A DNA stretch of 53,931 nt from positions 1 to 53,931 of the forward strand of contig CAZQAE010000035.1 of assembly GCA_964591275.1 (NCBI GenBank), in the 5' to 3' direction. Position 1 is the first letter of the stretch. Each line of letters begins with the position of its first letter. Under the pieces are notes generated by a model, which made no database searches, had not been told where the DNA came from, and worked only from the letters and a program-made list of their open reading frames with translations. Positions 24,135 to 32,982 of this stretch are shown here, one piece after another. A program made the translations under genes and the position numbers. Origin of the DNA: G963674685 sp964591275 (GTDB lineage Bacteria; Lernaellota; Lernaellaia; JACKCT01).

Positions 24135-25277
24135 TTAATGCTGAGATAGAAGCCAGTTCATCGGATTGACCGCATTGCCCTGAAAACGAATTTCAAAATG
24201 CAGTTGCGGGCCCGACAGTGAACTCGTCGATCCTACGGCGCCGATGACCTCTCCTTCATCCACAGCCTGCCCCTTCACGCACTGAGTGCGGTCAAGGTGG
24301 CCATACATGGTGTGGTACCGATGTCCGTGATCGATGATAACAACACGACCATATCCCATAAATTCCCCGGCAAAACGCACTCGCCCCGACGCGACGGCAA
24401 CCACAGGCGTCCCTTCGGATGCGAGAATATCGATGCCGTTATTGCGTGTAACGGTCCCGAGCCGGGCGTTTCTGACGGGACCGAAAAAGCCGATTACCGG
24501 CCCTTTCACAGGTGTTTCCAAGTACCCTTTTCTCATGCCGAAGTCAAGGATCGAAAGACCGTTTTCCGGCTGTAAACTCTCCGGCTTTGTCATCTGAAGA
24601 ATCATTTCCGTGGAATCCTTTCTGTCCCTATTCAGTTCTCGCGCCGCTGCCTCGGCGAGTTTTTTGTCTTCTTTTATTCTGCCCAGAATATAGAGCCGCT
24701 TTTTCCTCTCCCCCATAGCCAGTCGGCCCTTTCGCTCTGCGTCGGATTTAATGACAACTACGCGCTCCAGATTTTCCTTGAGATTGGATTTGACTGTTGT
24801 CAGTTCACTGACTCGTTGTTGGTATTCCCGGATACGCCGCCGATCTTCCCGAACAATCAGCTTGACCGCACGCCACCGGCGCAGAAAATCGGAAATGGAT
24901 TGGCTGCGCAGAAGCATGCGCACCAGATTTCCTCCCCGCATTCGGTAAATATAACGAAGCCTGCGATCAAGTTGCTGACGACCGGATTGGATCCCGGACT
25001 CCAAAGAGACGATTTCCGACTCCATTGTCCGTATTCGACGCCGTGTGTCGACGACCAGATTATTGAGCCGCTTCAGATCGGTCAGAATGCGATACTCGGC
25101 GGATTCTGATTCATAAAGTTGCTTTATTATGGATTCCTCAGCCCGAAGCGCCGCGTTGATTCGGGTTTGCCAGGCCTCCCCTTCGCTACCGATGCTCGAT
25201 TCCGATTGTGCCGACGCCGGCGACGCAGCCAGCGTCAGATAGATAACAACAAGCAAAATCCGGGTTAAAGTTTTCAT
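24135..25277 (-). CDS. envC: EnvC-like murein hydrolase activator (degenerate LytM domain)
   Basis: A 380-residue exported protein: signal peptide (about 1-23), long coiled coil (about 35-215), and a LytM/M23 domain (about 270-378). The zinc site is damaged: the first ligand His is Asn279 (NNGID, with Asp283 kept) and the HxH is QLH (358-360), while His327 of YGHL remains. Loss of zinc ligands is the known state of E. coli EnvC, which activates amidases and does not cut peptidoglycan itself. The coiled coil would be gripped by FtsX. Its ATG overlaps the ftsX stop by four bases. Its partner amidase is not in the window. Confidence 0.92.
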   Translation of the reverse strand: MKTLTRILLVVIYLTLAASPASAQSESSIGSEGEAWQTRINAALRAEESIIKQLYESESAEYRILTDLKRLNNLVVDTRRRIRTMESEIVSLESGIQSGRQQLDRRLRYIYRMRGGNLVRMLLRSQSISDFLRRWRAVKLIVREDRRRIREYQQRVSELTTVKSNLKENLERVVVIKSDAERKGRLAMGERKKRLYILGRIKEDKKLAEAAARELNRDRKDSTEMILQMTKPESLQPENGLSILDFGMRKGYLETPVKGPVIGFFGPVRNARLGTVTRNNGIDILASEGTPVVAVASGRVRFAGEFMGYGRVVIIDHGHRYHTMYGHLDRTQCVKGQAVDEGEVIGAVGSTSSLSGPQLHFEIRFQGNAVNPMNWLLSQH

Positions 25278-26188
25278 TCCGTCTTGAGATATCTCCCCAC
25301 CGAAATCTGCGCTCCGAAGAAACCAATCAATGCACCGAAAAATACTTGGGCGAAAGAGATGAGCAGACTGGGAAATTCAGGAGTAAATCCCGACAGAAGG
25401 CTCATGGCCGGCGCATTGGCCACAAAGGGAAAAACAATAAATTTGTAAATGAGATACAGCAGCGACAAAGCGGCGGCGGCGCCTAGCGAACCGACAATAA
25501 TGCCCTCAATCAGAAAGGGAGTTTTCACGAAGGCGTTTGTTGCGCCGACAAGCCGCATATTGTCGATCTCATCCTTGTGGCGAACTATTGTCAGACGAAC
25601 CGTATTGGCGACGATGAACACCGCGCTGAACATCAGGAAGATCGCAATGACGATTCCCGATGCCCATAAACCCGCAATAAGCCTAGCAAAAGCGTCGCTG
25701 AATTCATCGCCGGCGTCAACAGACTCAACGCCGGGCGCCTGGGAATACCTTTCGATCATTGAGCGCAAATCCGGTCTGGTGTGAAAATCGACTCCCAGTT
25801 CCACTTCCAGGGATGCGGGCGCCTGGATGTCTTCGAGGCCGACGAGAAAATCCATAGCTTCGGCAAGGTCTCTTTTGAGCCTTGCGATGGCTTGGTCGCG
25901 GGGTATATAGGTCACCTCGACAACATCTTTTTCCGTACCCAGGGCACGGGTCAGATCGCTGATTTGAGAACCGGTCACATCGCTGTCGAGATAGAAGACA
26001 ACCTGAACGTGTCCCGCAAAGTGTCTGATGAAATTAGAAACATTCAATCCAAACGTGATGTAGGCCCCGAGAATCAGAAAGCTGATCATCACGACAACCA
26101 GGGTCAGGAATGCCGCAAGACCTTCCTGGCGCATATTGGCCAGCGCTCTATAAAAAAAACTAGCGATTCTTCCAAGCATCTGTTTCAT
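25274..26188 (-). CDS. ftsX: Cell division protein FtsX
   Basis: A 304-residue ABC-type membrane subunit with four hydrophobic segments: one near 24-46, then three after about 170, separated by a large extracytoplasmic loop (about 55-165) that in FtsX binds the EnvC coiled coil. The C-terminal FtsX domain includes FMLFSAVFIVANTVRL-like and RLVGATNAFVKTPFLIEG segments, typical of the family. It overlaps ftsE by 29 bases and envC by four, a strongly coupled operon. With FtsE it couples ATP hydrolysis to periplasmic wall cleavage at division or elongation. Confidence 0.93.
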   Translation of the reverse strand: MKQMLGRIASFFYRALANMRQEGLAAFLTLVVVMISFLILGAYITFGLNVSNFIRHFAGHVQVVFYLDSDVTGSQISDLTRALGTEKDVVEVTYIPRDQAIARLKRDLAEAMDFLVGLEDIQAPASLEVELGVDFHTRPDLRSMIERYSQAPGVESVDAGDEFSDAFARLIAGLWASGIVIAIFLMFSAVFIVANTVRLTIVRHKDEIDNMRLVGATNAFVKTPFLIEGIIVGSLGAAAALSLLYLIYKFIVFPFVANAPAMSLLSGFTPEFPSLLISFAQVFFGALIGFFGAQISVGRYLKTE

Positions 26189-26897
26189 TGAGGAAATCTG
26201 TTTCTGTAGAATATTCTCTTTGCAAAGGGCCCAAGGCTTTGTCGCCGATCAATCGACCGCGTTTGAGTGTGATAACGCGGCGCGGATGCTTTGCCAAAAG
26301 CGCGGGATCGTGCGTCGCCAACACAATCGTAGTCCCCCGCAGATTGATATCTTTGATCAGCATAATAATCTCATGACTCATGTCGGGATCGAGGTTTCCC
26401 GTCGGCTCGTCCGCCAGTAAAATCGCCGGATCACCGACAATAGCGCGTGCCAATGCAGCGCGCTGTTGCTCACCGCCGGACAGTTCCCTGGGCAGCGCTC
26501 CAGCCTTGGCATGCATGCCGACCTGCCCCAACGCATCGTGAACACGACGTGCAATTTGTTTCAACGGCAATTCCAGCACTTCCAGAGTTAAGGCCACGTT
26601 TTCAAAAACAGTGCGACCGTTAAGGAGTTTGAAGTCCTGAAATACGACGCCGATGTTCCGCCTGAGATAGGGAATCGAGGATTCCTTGAGCTTGGCAATA
26701 TTGCGCCCCGAGACGAGAACCTGACCTGCTGTCGGGTATTCCGCCGCATAGATCATTCTCAAAAAGGTTGTCTTTCCCGCCCCGGAAGGTCCTGTCAGGT
26801 ACACCATTTCGCCTTTCCTGACATGACAGGTCAGGTCGTTAAGAGCCTTTGTCCGGGTCTCTTTATAGTTTTTCGTTACGTGGTAGAGGCGAATCAT
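26160..26897 (-). CDS. ftsE: Cell division ATP-binding protein FtsE
   Basis: A 245-residue ABC ATPase. Visible motifs are Walker A GPSGAGKTT (36-44), the signature LSGGEQQRAALARA (about 139-152), Walker B ILLADEP with GNLD, and the H-loop ATHD. The start MIRLYHVTKNY is the conserved FtsE N-terminus. It is about 20 residues longer than E. coli FtsE, at the C-terminus, and this extension overlaps the start of ftsX. It opens the minus-strand division/wall block; the divergent region 26898-27069 should contain its promoter. Confidence 0.95.
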   Translation of the reverse strand: MIRLYHVTKNYKETRTKALNDLTCHVRKGEMVYLTGPSGAGKTTFLRMIYAAEYPTAGQVLVSGRNIAKLKESSIPYLRRNIGVVFQDFKLLNGRTVFENVALTLEVLELPLKQIARRVHDALGQVGMHAKAGALPRELSGGEQQRAALARAIVGDPAILLADEPTGNLDPDMSHEIIMLIKDINLRGTTIVLATHDPALLAKHPRRVITLKRGRLIGDKALGPLQREYSTETDFLNETDAWKNR

Positions 26898-27007
26898 GCT
26901 CTATCGACCTTCTCGTCTATTCCAGCCAAGCTTGAGTCCTTCTAAGAAAGTCGTTTTAATATGTCAATCAATCAAGCCATCGCGAAATTTTTAATCGCTA
27001 AGAAAGC

Positions 27008-27039
27008 TTGATAATTTTTCGCAAACAGGTTACTAAAAT
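27008..27039 (+). promoter_or_regulatory. Possible sigma70-type promoter for the signalling operon
   Basis: TTGATA (27008-27013) matches five of six -35 bases, and TAAAAT (27034-27039) matches five of six -10 bases; the 20-base spacer is longer than optimal. It lies 31 bases before the first start at 27070. A nine-base direct repeat CTAAGAAAG (26942-26950 and 26998-27006) lies just upstream. Confidence 0.3.
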
Positions 27040-27069
27040 TTCTTGGTGAAACAAGGGCGGACGATAACC

Positions 27070-27372
27070 ATGACTATCAAACTCGTTTCCATTTCCGATG
27101 TGCAAGTGGGCATGGAATTGGCCAAAGCGCTTGTCAATGAAAAAGGCATGACGCTCAGCGCGGAAGGGACGCAGTTGACCGCGTCGCTTATCTCCCGTTT
27201 TGAACGCATGGGAATCGAAGCGGTTTACATCCACAGCCAGGAACAGATGTCGGAAGAGGATTATCTGGCAAAAAAACTGCATATTGAAAAACACTTCTCC
27301 AAGGTGAGAGACGATCCATTCTTCATCCCTTTGAAAGAGGTCATCCTGGAGCGATTGGAAGCAAAAAGGTAG
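27070..27372 (+). CDS. Small HD-GYP-associated N-terminal-type domain protein
   Basis: A 100-residue protein resembling the module that precedes HD-GYP or HDOD domains: SDVQVGMELAKALVNEKGMTLSAEGTQLTASLISRFERMGIEAVYI, a small beta-rich fold, followed by a helical tail. Here it is separate and is followed eight bases later by an HDOD protein, so it may be a split-off regulatory half that works with it. The frame is open nine codons upstream; the ATG at 27070 with AAGGGCGG about ten bases before it is preferred. No catalytic residues. Confidence 0.65.
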   Translation: MTIKLVSISDVQVGMELAKALVNEKGMTLSAEGTQLTASLISRFERMGIEAVYIHSQEQMSEEDYLAKKLHIEKHFSKVRDDPFFIPLKEVILERLEAKR

Positions 27373-27380
27373 GTTGATTC

Positions 27381-28229
27381 ATGGCTGGCATCGACAAAAC
27401 GGCGTTTAGAAAAAAAGTGGAGCGGCTCAGCAATCTACCGACGCTTCCCGGACTCATGGAACGTTTTGCGGAAATGATACAGGATCCCGCGACCTCCATG
27501 GCGAAAATCGGGGAGGAACTGGGAAAGGATCAAATCCTGACGAGCAAACTCCTCAAGCTCGTCAATTCAGCCTTCTACGGATTTCCGGGACGCATCAGCA
27601 CATTGACCCACGCCCTGGTCCTGCTCGGCTATGACGCCGTCAAGGGATTGATCGTCACATCCAATGTCTTTGACGAACTCAACCCGACTGCTTACCCGCT
27701 CTGGCGTCATTCCATTGCAATATCCCGAGCCGCTCGAACGATTTGCGACGTACTGAAAATACCGGACCAGGAGGAAATCACGATCGCGGCCTTACTCCAT
27801 GACATCGGCAAGATCGTCTTGCACATAGAGGTTCCCGACGAATACTTGAAAACTATCGACTATGCTGTCAGCAACGAGATTCCCATGTGGAAAGCTGAAC
27901 GCGAAATGCTCGGTTTCGATCATGCCGACATCGGCTTGTGGCTTTGCGACAAATGGCATCTGCCGGCGAAGCTCTCCAAGCCCATTGGGTATCATCACAA
28001 ATGCTCCGTCGCCCGTGAGTTCCAGGAGCGAGTCGCCGTCGTAGCAGCAGCCAATGAAATCGTCAAAGCCTTGGGGGGCCAGGCGGAAGACGGGGTGATT
28101 CTTTCCCCTACCGACCCAACGATTTCTGAGCTGATTCCTTTGACCAAAGATCAACTCAATGAAATAGCCGACCGCGTTGAGCCGGAAATGGAAGCCTTAA
28201 AAAGCATTGGGCCAAAGGACTTGGCGTGA
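27381..28229 (+). CDS. HDOD/HD-domain signalling protein
   Basis: A 282-residue HDOD-family protein. The N-terminal half has the usual LSNLPTLPGLMERF start, ILTSKLLKLVNSAFYGFPGRISTLTHALVLLGYDAVKGL, and a core ALLHDIGKIVL with His140-Asp141, so one HD pair is present; HDOD proteins usually lack the full set of phosphohydrolase ligands. A C-terminal helix region follows. HDOD proteins take part in regulation of motility, c-di-GMP signalling and stress. Its TGA overlaps the GTG start of the diguanylate cyclase (GTGA at 28226-28229), so the two are translationally coupled and probably act together. Confidence 0.85.
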   Translation: MAGIDKTAFRKKVERLSNLPTLPGLMERFAEMIQDPATSMAKIGEELGKDQILTSKLLKLVNSAFYGFPGRISTLTHALVLLGYDAVKGLIVTSNVFDELNPTAYPLWRHSIAISRAARTICDVLKIPDQEEITIAALLHDIGKIVLHIEVPDEYLKTIDYAVSNEIPMWKAEREMLGFDHADIGLWLCDKWHLPAKLSKPIGYHHKCSVAREFQERVAVVAAANEIVKALGGQAEDGVILSPTDPTISELIPLTKDQLNEIADRVEPEMEALKSIGPKDLA

Positions 28230-29188
28230 GCGATTTGCTGCAAGGGAAACGTGTTGTGTTCCTCCGCGGCGTCGGAGACGATGACCGGCATATTGTTAGC
28301 ATCCTGTCGGAGGAATCTTACGAGATTTTCGAATATTCAGATCCTTTCGACGCACGGGCACAAATATATAATGAGCCGCCGGAAATTATCGTGGTTTCAA
28401 ACCGCGCTGCGGGATGGCGCGATTTCATCATCACCATCAAGGCGGATTCCTTTTACACCCATGTTCCTGTCCTCATTATTGCCGACAAGGATAATGATCA
28501 ACTTTTGTCTTCCCTGACCAACATTTATTTCGACGATTTTATGATGACCCCGTGCCGACGCGAGGAACTGGCACTGAGAATGCAAATCCGCCTCCTGCAC
28601 ACGCGGCGCGATCTCGACGCCAATCCCCTGACCCGATTGCCCGGCAACTATTCGATTACAGCGATGATTCAAAAGAAAATTGATGCCAAAGAGCCCTTCG
28701 CCTTAGCATACATCGACCTGGATAATTTCAAAGCCTATAATGACCGATACGGTTTCGCTCGGGGCGACGACGCTATCCGCATGACAAGCCGGGTTCTCGT
28801 CAATGCGACTCGAAGATTTGCTCCCCAGGGCGGTTTCGTCGGGCACGTGGGAGGCGACGATTTCGTAGCCATTTTGCCCCCGGAAATGATCGTCGAGTTC
28901 TGCGAGGAAACCATCCAGAATTTCGGCATTATCGGGCCGACTCTGTTTAACGACGAGGACCGCCTGCGCGGATGGTATGAATACCTCAATCGGCAAAAAG
29001 TTATGACCCGTTTCCCCTTGCTAACCATATCCATGGCAGTGATCAATTCCAACATCACCAAGCTGAATCATCCCGCAAAAGCTGCCGCCATCGCTTCCGA
29101 ATTGAAGGGTGTTGTAAAAAAGCTCAGCGGCTCAAATTATATGGTCGATAGACGCTCAGACCAAAATCAGGAAGGCAAGGGCCGGTAG
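28226..29188 (+). CDS. Pseudo-receiver/GGDEF diguanylate cyclase
   Basis: A 320-residue protein with two domains. Residues about 8-122 have a receiver fold, but the phospho-acceptor Asp at the end of strand 3 is Ser58 (PEIIVVSN), so it cannot be phosphorylated in the normal way. The GGDEF domain (about 130-305) keeps the substrate-binding IDLDNFKAYNDRYG and RGDD segments and has GGDDF (209-213) as active-site loop, a variant found in active enzymes. No RxxD inhibitory site precedes it. It should make c-di-GMP. Start is GTG at 28226. A hairpin GCCGGT/ACCGGC (29181-29186 with 29207-29212) overlaps the stop, but A and not T residues follow it. Confidence 0.85.
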   Translation: MSDLLQGKRVVFLRGVGDDDRHIVSILSEESYEIFEYSDPFDARAQIYNEPPEIIVVSNRAAGWRDFIITIKADSFYTHVPVLIIADKDNDQLLSSLTNIYFDDFMMTPCRREELALRMQIRLLHTRRDLDANPLTRLPGNYSITAMIQKKIDAKEPFALAYIDLDNFKAYNDRYGFARGDDAIRMTSRVLVNATRRFAPQGGFVGHVGGDDFVAILPPEMIVEFCEETIQNFGIIGPTLFNDEDRLRGWYEYLNRQKVMTRFPLLTISMAVINSNITKLNHPAKAAAIASELKGVVKKLSGSNYMVDRRSDQNQEGKGR

Positions 29189-29330
29189 CATTCGACAAAT
29201 ACGAAAACCGGCAAAAAAAACGTGGCGGCGAATTATCATCTTGCATGATCTTTAAACTCGATGTAAAAAAGGCACGATAAAAAGAGATTCCGTGACGAAT
29301 TTTTGATCAAAATAGTTTAAGCGCGACTTA

Positions 29331-29360
29331 CGGCACATGGTTGGCATTTGCGCGTATAAT
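29331..29360 (+). promoter_or_regulatory. Promoter-like elements upstream of the DUF4388 gene
   Basis: A consensus -10 TATAAT lies at 29355-29360, 26 bases before the start at 29386. Just upstream CGGCAC-N5-TGGCA (29331-29346) has the GG and GC pairs ten bases apart expected of a sigma54 -24/-12 element, though two positions differ from consensus. Which sigma factor is used cannot be settled by eye. Confidence 0.4.
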
Positions 29361-29385
29361 AAACCCGAATGAGTCAGGGTTGCTT

Positions 29386-31110
29386 ATGGCAAAAAAAATT
29401 CTTCTTATCGAACGTTCCGTCGATACGGCGAAGAAAATCGACGATTTTCTTTCCGAGATGGGCTACAAAATCAGCGTATGCAGTCAAGACGATCTGGCTC
29501 TCGAATTTGTTCGGGATACCTTGCCAAACCTAATCATTGTCAACGAGAAGCAGACTCTTATCAGCGGGCACGATCTGGTCGAGCAAATAAAAAGAGAAAA
29601 GCGCTTCGCTAAAATCCCCGTCGTCATGATGTCCAGCAAAAAACCGAATGGCAACCGCCTCATGGCCGACAGCTATATCAAGCTGCCTCCGGAACCGACC
29701 AAGCTTTATAACGCCGTAAGCCACTGGCTTGAATCCGGCGTTAAGGTCGAGGTCCAGTCGGACGTCAACGAAAAGGGAAGGCACGAGAGTACTTCCAAAA
29801 ACAACGCATCAGCATCGAACCATTCGGCCCGACGAACTGTTATTAATCCCGTCAATCTCGGGAAAATATTCCATTATCTCTTGAGCAAATCAGGAACAGG
29901 CCAACTACGCTTTATTTCCGACCGAAAACGCATGAAGATTTCGGTTCAAAACGGCGTCGTCATTGATGTAAAAACCAACTACATTCAAACAGGATCTCTG
30001 GGCCGTTTCCTTATACGCGAAGGCAAAATCACTTCGGCGGAAAATGACTCCACGAGGCGACGAGCCGAGGATCTTGGGAAGAGACAAGGTGAACTGCTGA
30101 TTCAACTGGGCATCGTAACTAGAGCGGAACTTGAGGTGGCCGTTCGCAAGCAAAAAAGTCAAAAACTTCTCTCTCTTTTTACGGAGCACTGGGAGGATGG
30201 AGAATTTGATTTCAAAGAGGGCCTCCTTGATGAAATAGACGACATTCCCTTGAGCCTCCCCATCGCTGAGTTTTTGGTCATGGCTGTTTTCAATCACCTT
30301 TCCCACAAGAAGGCATATAATTCCTTACTGAGAAACAAAAAAGTCAGTGTCGAAATTTATCCAAGCGCCGATTTCGACGAGGTGGCTGAAAGGTTGGGCT
30401 TGAGAAAAAACCATCTGAAGCTTATGGAATTGATCGAAGGGAAAACACTTCGAGATTTAAAATTGGACGAGGGCGAACGCTTCAAGGACATCGTCCTGCT
30501 CACATTCCTCCTGGCGACTTCGCAAGGCGTTTCCTTTGGAACCAAGCCGGTTAGAAAACCGAAGAAAGAGCCCGAAGTCAAAAGAGAAATCAAGAAAACA
30601 CCTAAAGCGCCGCCGCCAGAGACGCCAGACATCAAACCCACCTCGCCTCCCCGACAGGTATCGACCGAAGAGCATCCGCCGGCGCCGGAATTTCTGACCG
30701 AGGACGTGCTGACATTCTCCGATGAATTTTTTGAAACCTACGAAAAAGGGCGTGAGCTCTTTGACGAAGCCGATTACGCGCAGGCGCAACCCATTTTGGA
30801 AACAGCCCTTGAACTCAATCCCAGATCATCCGATGTATTAGCCATGTTGGCCTGGATAAAGTACTCAAACGGCGGCACGGGCGTACGGGATGAAGCCAGA
30901 GATATGCTGAAAAAGTCCTTGCTCATCGACGACCTCAACGACATCGCACACCTAATGATCGGGCAGATTTACAAGGAAGAGAACAGGATAACGCAAGCCG
31001 CCCATCATTATAAAACGGCGTTCCGCCTCAATCCCATGAACGAGGACGCGAAAGCGGAATTCGATAAGCTGGAAATCAAACTGCGATCACAAAAAGACCG
31101 TGGTTTATAA
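29386..31110 (+). CDS. Pseudo-receiver / DUF4388 (PATAN) / TPR protein
   Basis: A 574-residue cytoplasmic protein. Residues 1-118 have a receiver fold with the phospho-acceptor replaced by Asn53 (LIIVNE); Lys near 85 is kept. A DUF4388 domain follows (about 155-300: LLSKSGTGQLRFISDRKRMKISVQNGVVIDV and a winged-helix-like part), as in PatA-like and gliding/type IV pilus regulators. Then comes a Pro/Lys-rich linker (about 390-440) and two or three TPR units at the end (YEKGRELFDEADYAQAQPILETALELNPRS). The start at 29386 is chosen because it begins the receiver fold. DUF4388 proteins are frequent in Deltaproteobacteria and cyanobacteria and are thought to scaffold signalling; no partner is named here. 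Confidence 0.82.
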   Translation: MAKKILLIERSVDTAKKIDDFLSEMGYKISVCSQDDLALEFVRDTLPNLIIVNEKQTLISGHDLVEQIKREKRFAKIPVVMMSSKKPNGNRLMADSYIKLPPEPTKLYNAVSHWLESGVKVEVQSDVNEKGRHESTSKNNASASNHSARRTVINPVNLGKIFHYLLSKSGTGQLRFISDRKRMKISVQNGVVIDVKTNYIQTGSLGRFLIREGKITSAENDSTRRRAEDLGKRQGELLIQLGIVTRAELEVAVRKQKSQKLLSLFTEHWEDGEFDFKEGLLDEIDDIPLSLPIAEFLVMAVFNHLSHKKAYNSLLRNKKVSVEIYPSADFDEVAERLGLRKNHLKLMELIEGKTLRDLKLDEGERFKDIVLLTFLLATSQGVSFGTKPVRKPKKEPEVKREIKKTPKAPPPETPDIKPTSPPRQVSTEEHPPAPEFLTEDVLTFSDEFFETYEKGRELFDEADYAQAQPILETALELNPRSSDVLAMLAWIKYSNGGTGVRDEARDMLKKSLLIDDLNDIAHLMIGQIYKEENRITQAAHHYKTAFRLNPMNEDAKAEFDKLEIKLRSQKDRGL

Positions 31111-31115
31111 ACCAC
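31100..31115. other. Perfect 16-bp palindrome between convergent genes
   Basis: GTGGTTTATAAACCAC spans the stop codon of the DUF4388 gene and can fold into a six-base-pair stem with a TATA loop on either strand. The convergent kinase gene ends at 31139. No T run follows, so at most a weak bidirectional terminator or mRNA 3' end stabiliser. Confidence 0.5.
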
Positions 31116-31138
31116 CCGCCGGTAGACCATTGGCTCAT

Positions 31139-32833
31139 CTAATATTGAAACCCTGATCCGCCGATGAACTCCCGGAGCACTGAGTCTCTGGGTACTTCCT
31201 CCGGGAAAATGGGCAGGAATAAGTTGATAAACTTATAAAGGCGATACGCTTCCACGTAAGCCCGAGATTCCTGGGACACTTCCAACAGAAAACGCTTGGC
31301 GTAAGCTTTAAGCACCGCATGCTCATAAACAAGGGCTGAATTGAACATAATGTCGGCGCTTTCCTGGAATGGAAAGATGTTTCTATCCTCTCCGCGCCTG
31401 ACCGAAGCCCATCCATTGATAGTATCGGTCGCGCTGTACCCTCGAAACAGCCGGTCGCGCACAATGCGCCGGAGTAAGCGCGTATCCGAAGTAAAAATCC
31501 GATTGTGCTGATCAATGCACAATTGCGTCAGGGCCGAAACAAATATCTGGTACTTGTTTCGGCGTTCCACGTTTTCGTGCAGGCGATCGTTTAGCGCGTG
31601 GATGCCCTCGATAAGAAGAACCTGGCCGGGGCCGACGGAAAACTCAATAGTCTTGTGGGGATCGCGTACGCCCTCAAGGAAATTAAAAACAGGGCCCTTG
31701 ACCTTCTCACCATTTATCAGGCGCTCCAGATTATCATTGAACAGCGGCAGGTCCAGCGCTTCAGGCGCTTCAAAATCATAGCTTCCATCGGGATGACGCG
31801 GCGTATCTTTTCGGTCGAGGTAGTAGTTGTCCATCGACAAGGTTACCGGCGATAATCCCTGAATATTGAGGAAAACCCCCAGTCGCTTTGAAAAGGTCGT
31901 TTTCCCTGATGAGGATGGGCCGGCAATCAAAACGATCTTGACCTCGTCCTTTCGGCTGACGATCTCGTCGGCAATGCCGATAATGCTTTTGATGAACAGG
32001 GCCTCAGCGTTGCGAATGAGCGATGAGACTTCCCCCTTGATGGAAAGGTCGGTGAGTTGCGCAACGTTGGATACGCCAAGAATTCTGCCGACCTGCCTCG
32101 CCCTGGTAAATGTTTCAAAAAGCCGTCCTTGATCCGGCTCCGTTTCAACTAAGAAAGATTTGTCCGCGCTTGGAAAGCTCAATACTAATCCGTACCGGTA
32201 CGGCTGAAGCGCGAAGGAATCGACAACACCCGTCGATGGCGCGAGCGGGCCGTGCAAAAGATCATAAAAACCGGCCAACTCGACCATCCAGAGATAGTCC
32301 CTGGGAACCTGAATCACCCAGCGCTTCTTTTCCTCATACCCCAACGCATCCAATATCTGCACGGCCTCATCAACATAAACACGCTTAAATTCAATGCGAA
32401 TGTTTTCCCTGACAAGGTCCTTCATCTCTTCCTTGATGGAATCGATCACCTCGGCATTGATCTCTATCCCGCTGACTTCAAAAAAATACCCTCCCTGAAT
32501 GGCCTGGCCGATGAAAACTTCGGATTGGGGATAACGATTCCGAACCGCCGCGTAGAGAATCAAACATGCTGTGCGGCGATAAATGAACGCTCCTTCCTTA
32601 CTTCCGTAATCAATTGTAAAGGCCGTGCAATCGCTTGTTATGCGGCGCGCCAACCCCACCAATTTGTTATTGGCGATAACGCCAAGAGGAGCCAAATCTC
32701 CTTTGTGAGGAGCCTGGTACAGAAAATTCTCGAATCGATCCTCCGGTTTCGCCTGGAATTTCACATCGTTGAGCACGACATGATAGGATCTTCCGGAGTT
32801 GAGAATATCGCTGGTTGCCGTCTTGCTCGTCAT
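31139..32833 (-). CDS. Uridine kinase-like nucleoside kinase with ThrRS-type N-terminal domain
   Basis: A 564-residue protein with the known two-part design: an N-terminal region (about 15-200) resembling the TGS and editing-like domains of threonyl-tRNA synthetase, and a C-terminal P-loop kinase of the uridine kinase/phosphoribulokinase class. The kinase has Walker A GPSSSGKTTF (305-314), the DNYY motif (335-338), a YDFEAPEALD segment and VLLIEGIHALN. It transfers phosphate from ATP to a nucleoside; the family is widespread in Bacteria and its exact substrate is often untested. It stands alone: convergent with the DUF4388 gene and divergent from the transglycosylase gene. Confidence 0.85.
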   Translation of the reverse strand: MTSKTATSDILNSGRSYHVVLNDVKFQAKPEDRFENFLYQAPHKGDLAPLGVIANNKLVGLARRITSDCTAFTIDYGSKEGAFIYRRTACLILYAAVRNRYPQSEVFIGQAIQGGYFFEVSGIEINAEVIDSIKEEMKDLVRENIRIEFKRVYVDEAVQILDALGYEEKKRWVIQVPRDYLWMVELAGFYDLLHGPLAPSTGVVDSFALQPYRYGLVLSFPSADKSFLVETEPDQGRLFETFTRARQVGRILGVSNVAQLTDLSIKGEVSSLIRNAEALFIKSIIGIADEIVSRKDEVKIVLIAGPSSSGKTTFSKRLGVFLNIQGLSPVTLSMDNYYLDRKDTPRHPDGSYDFEAPEALDLPLFNDNLERLINGEKVKGPVFNFLEGVRDPHKTIEFSVGPGQVLLIEGIHALNDRLHENVERRNKYQIFVSALTQLCIDQHNRIFTSDTRLLRRIVRDRLFRGYSATDTINGWASVRRGEDRNIFPFQESADIMFNSALVYEHAVLKAYAKRFLLEVSQESRAYVEAYRLYKFINLFLPIFPEEVPRDSVLREFIGGSGFQY

Positions 32834-32982
32834 GAATTTTCGTCCTTTGCATCTGGAATCCTGATGCGATCATATACGTTTCGCGATCTTTTGCCAGCCG
32901 CCATTGTTGACAATGGAAATGACGCCCTGTTACCGTTCGCAATCGTCGCGATTCTCAAAATCGCGGAACCCAATGAAAGACC

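Noticed and set aside
29181..29220. Intrinsic terminator at the end of the diguanylate cyclase gene
   Set aside because: The hairpin is followed by eight A on the plus strand; a T run would be needed for termination in the gene's direction.
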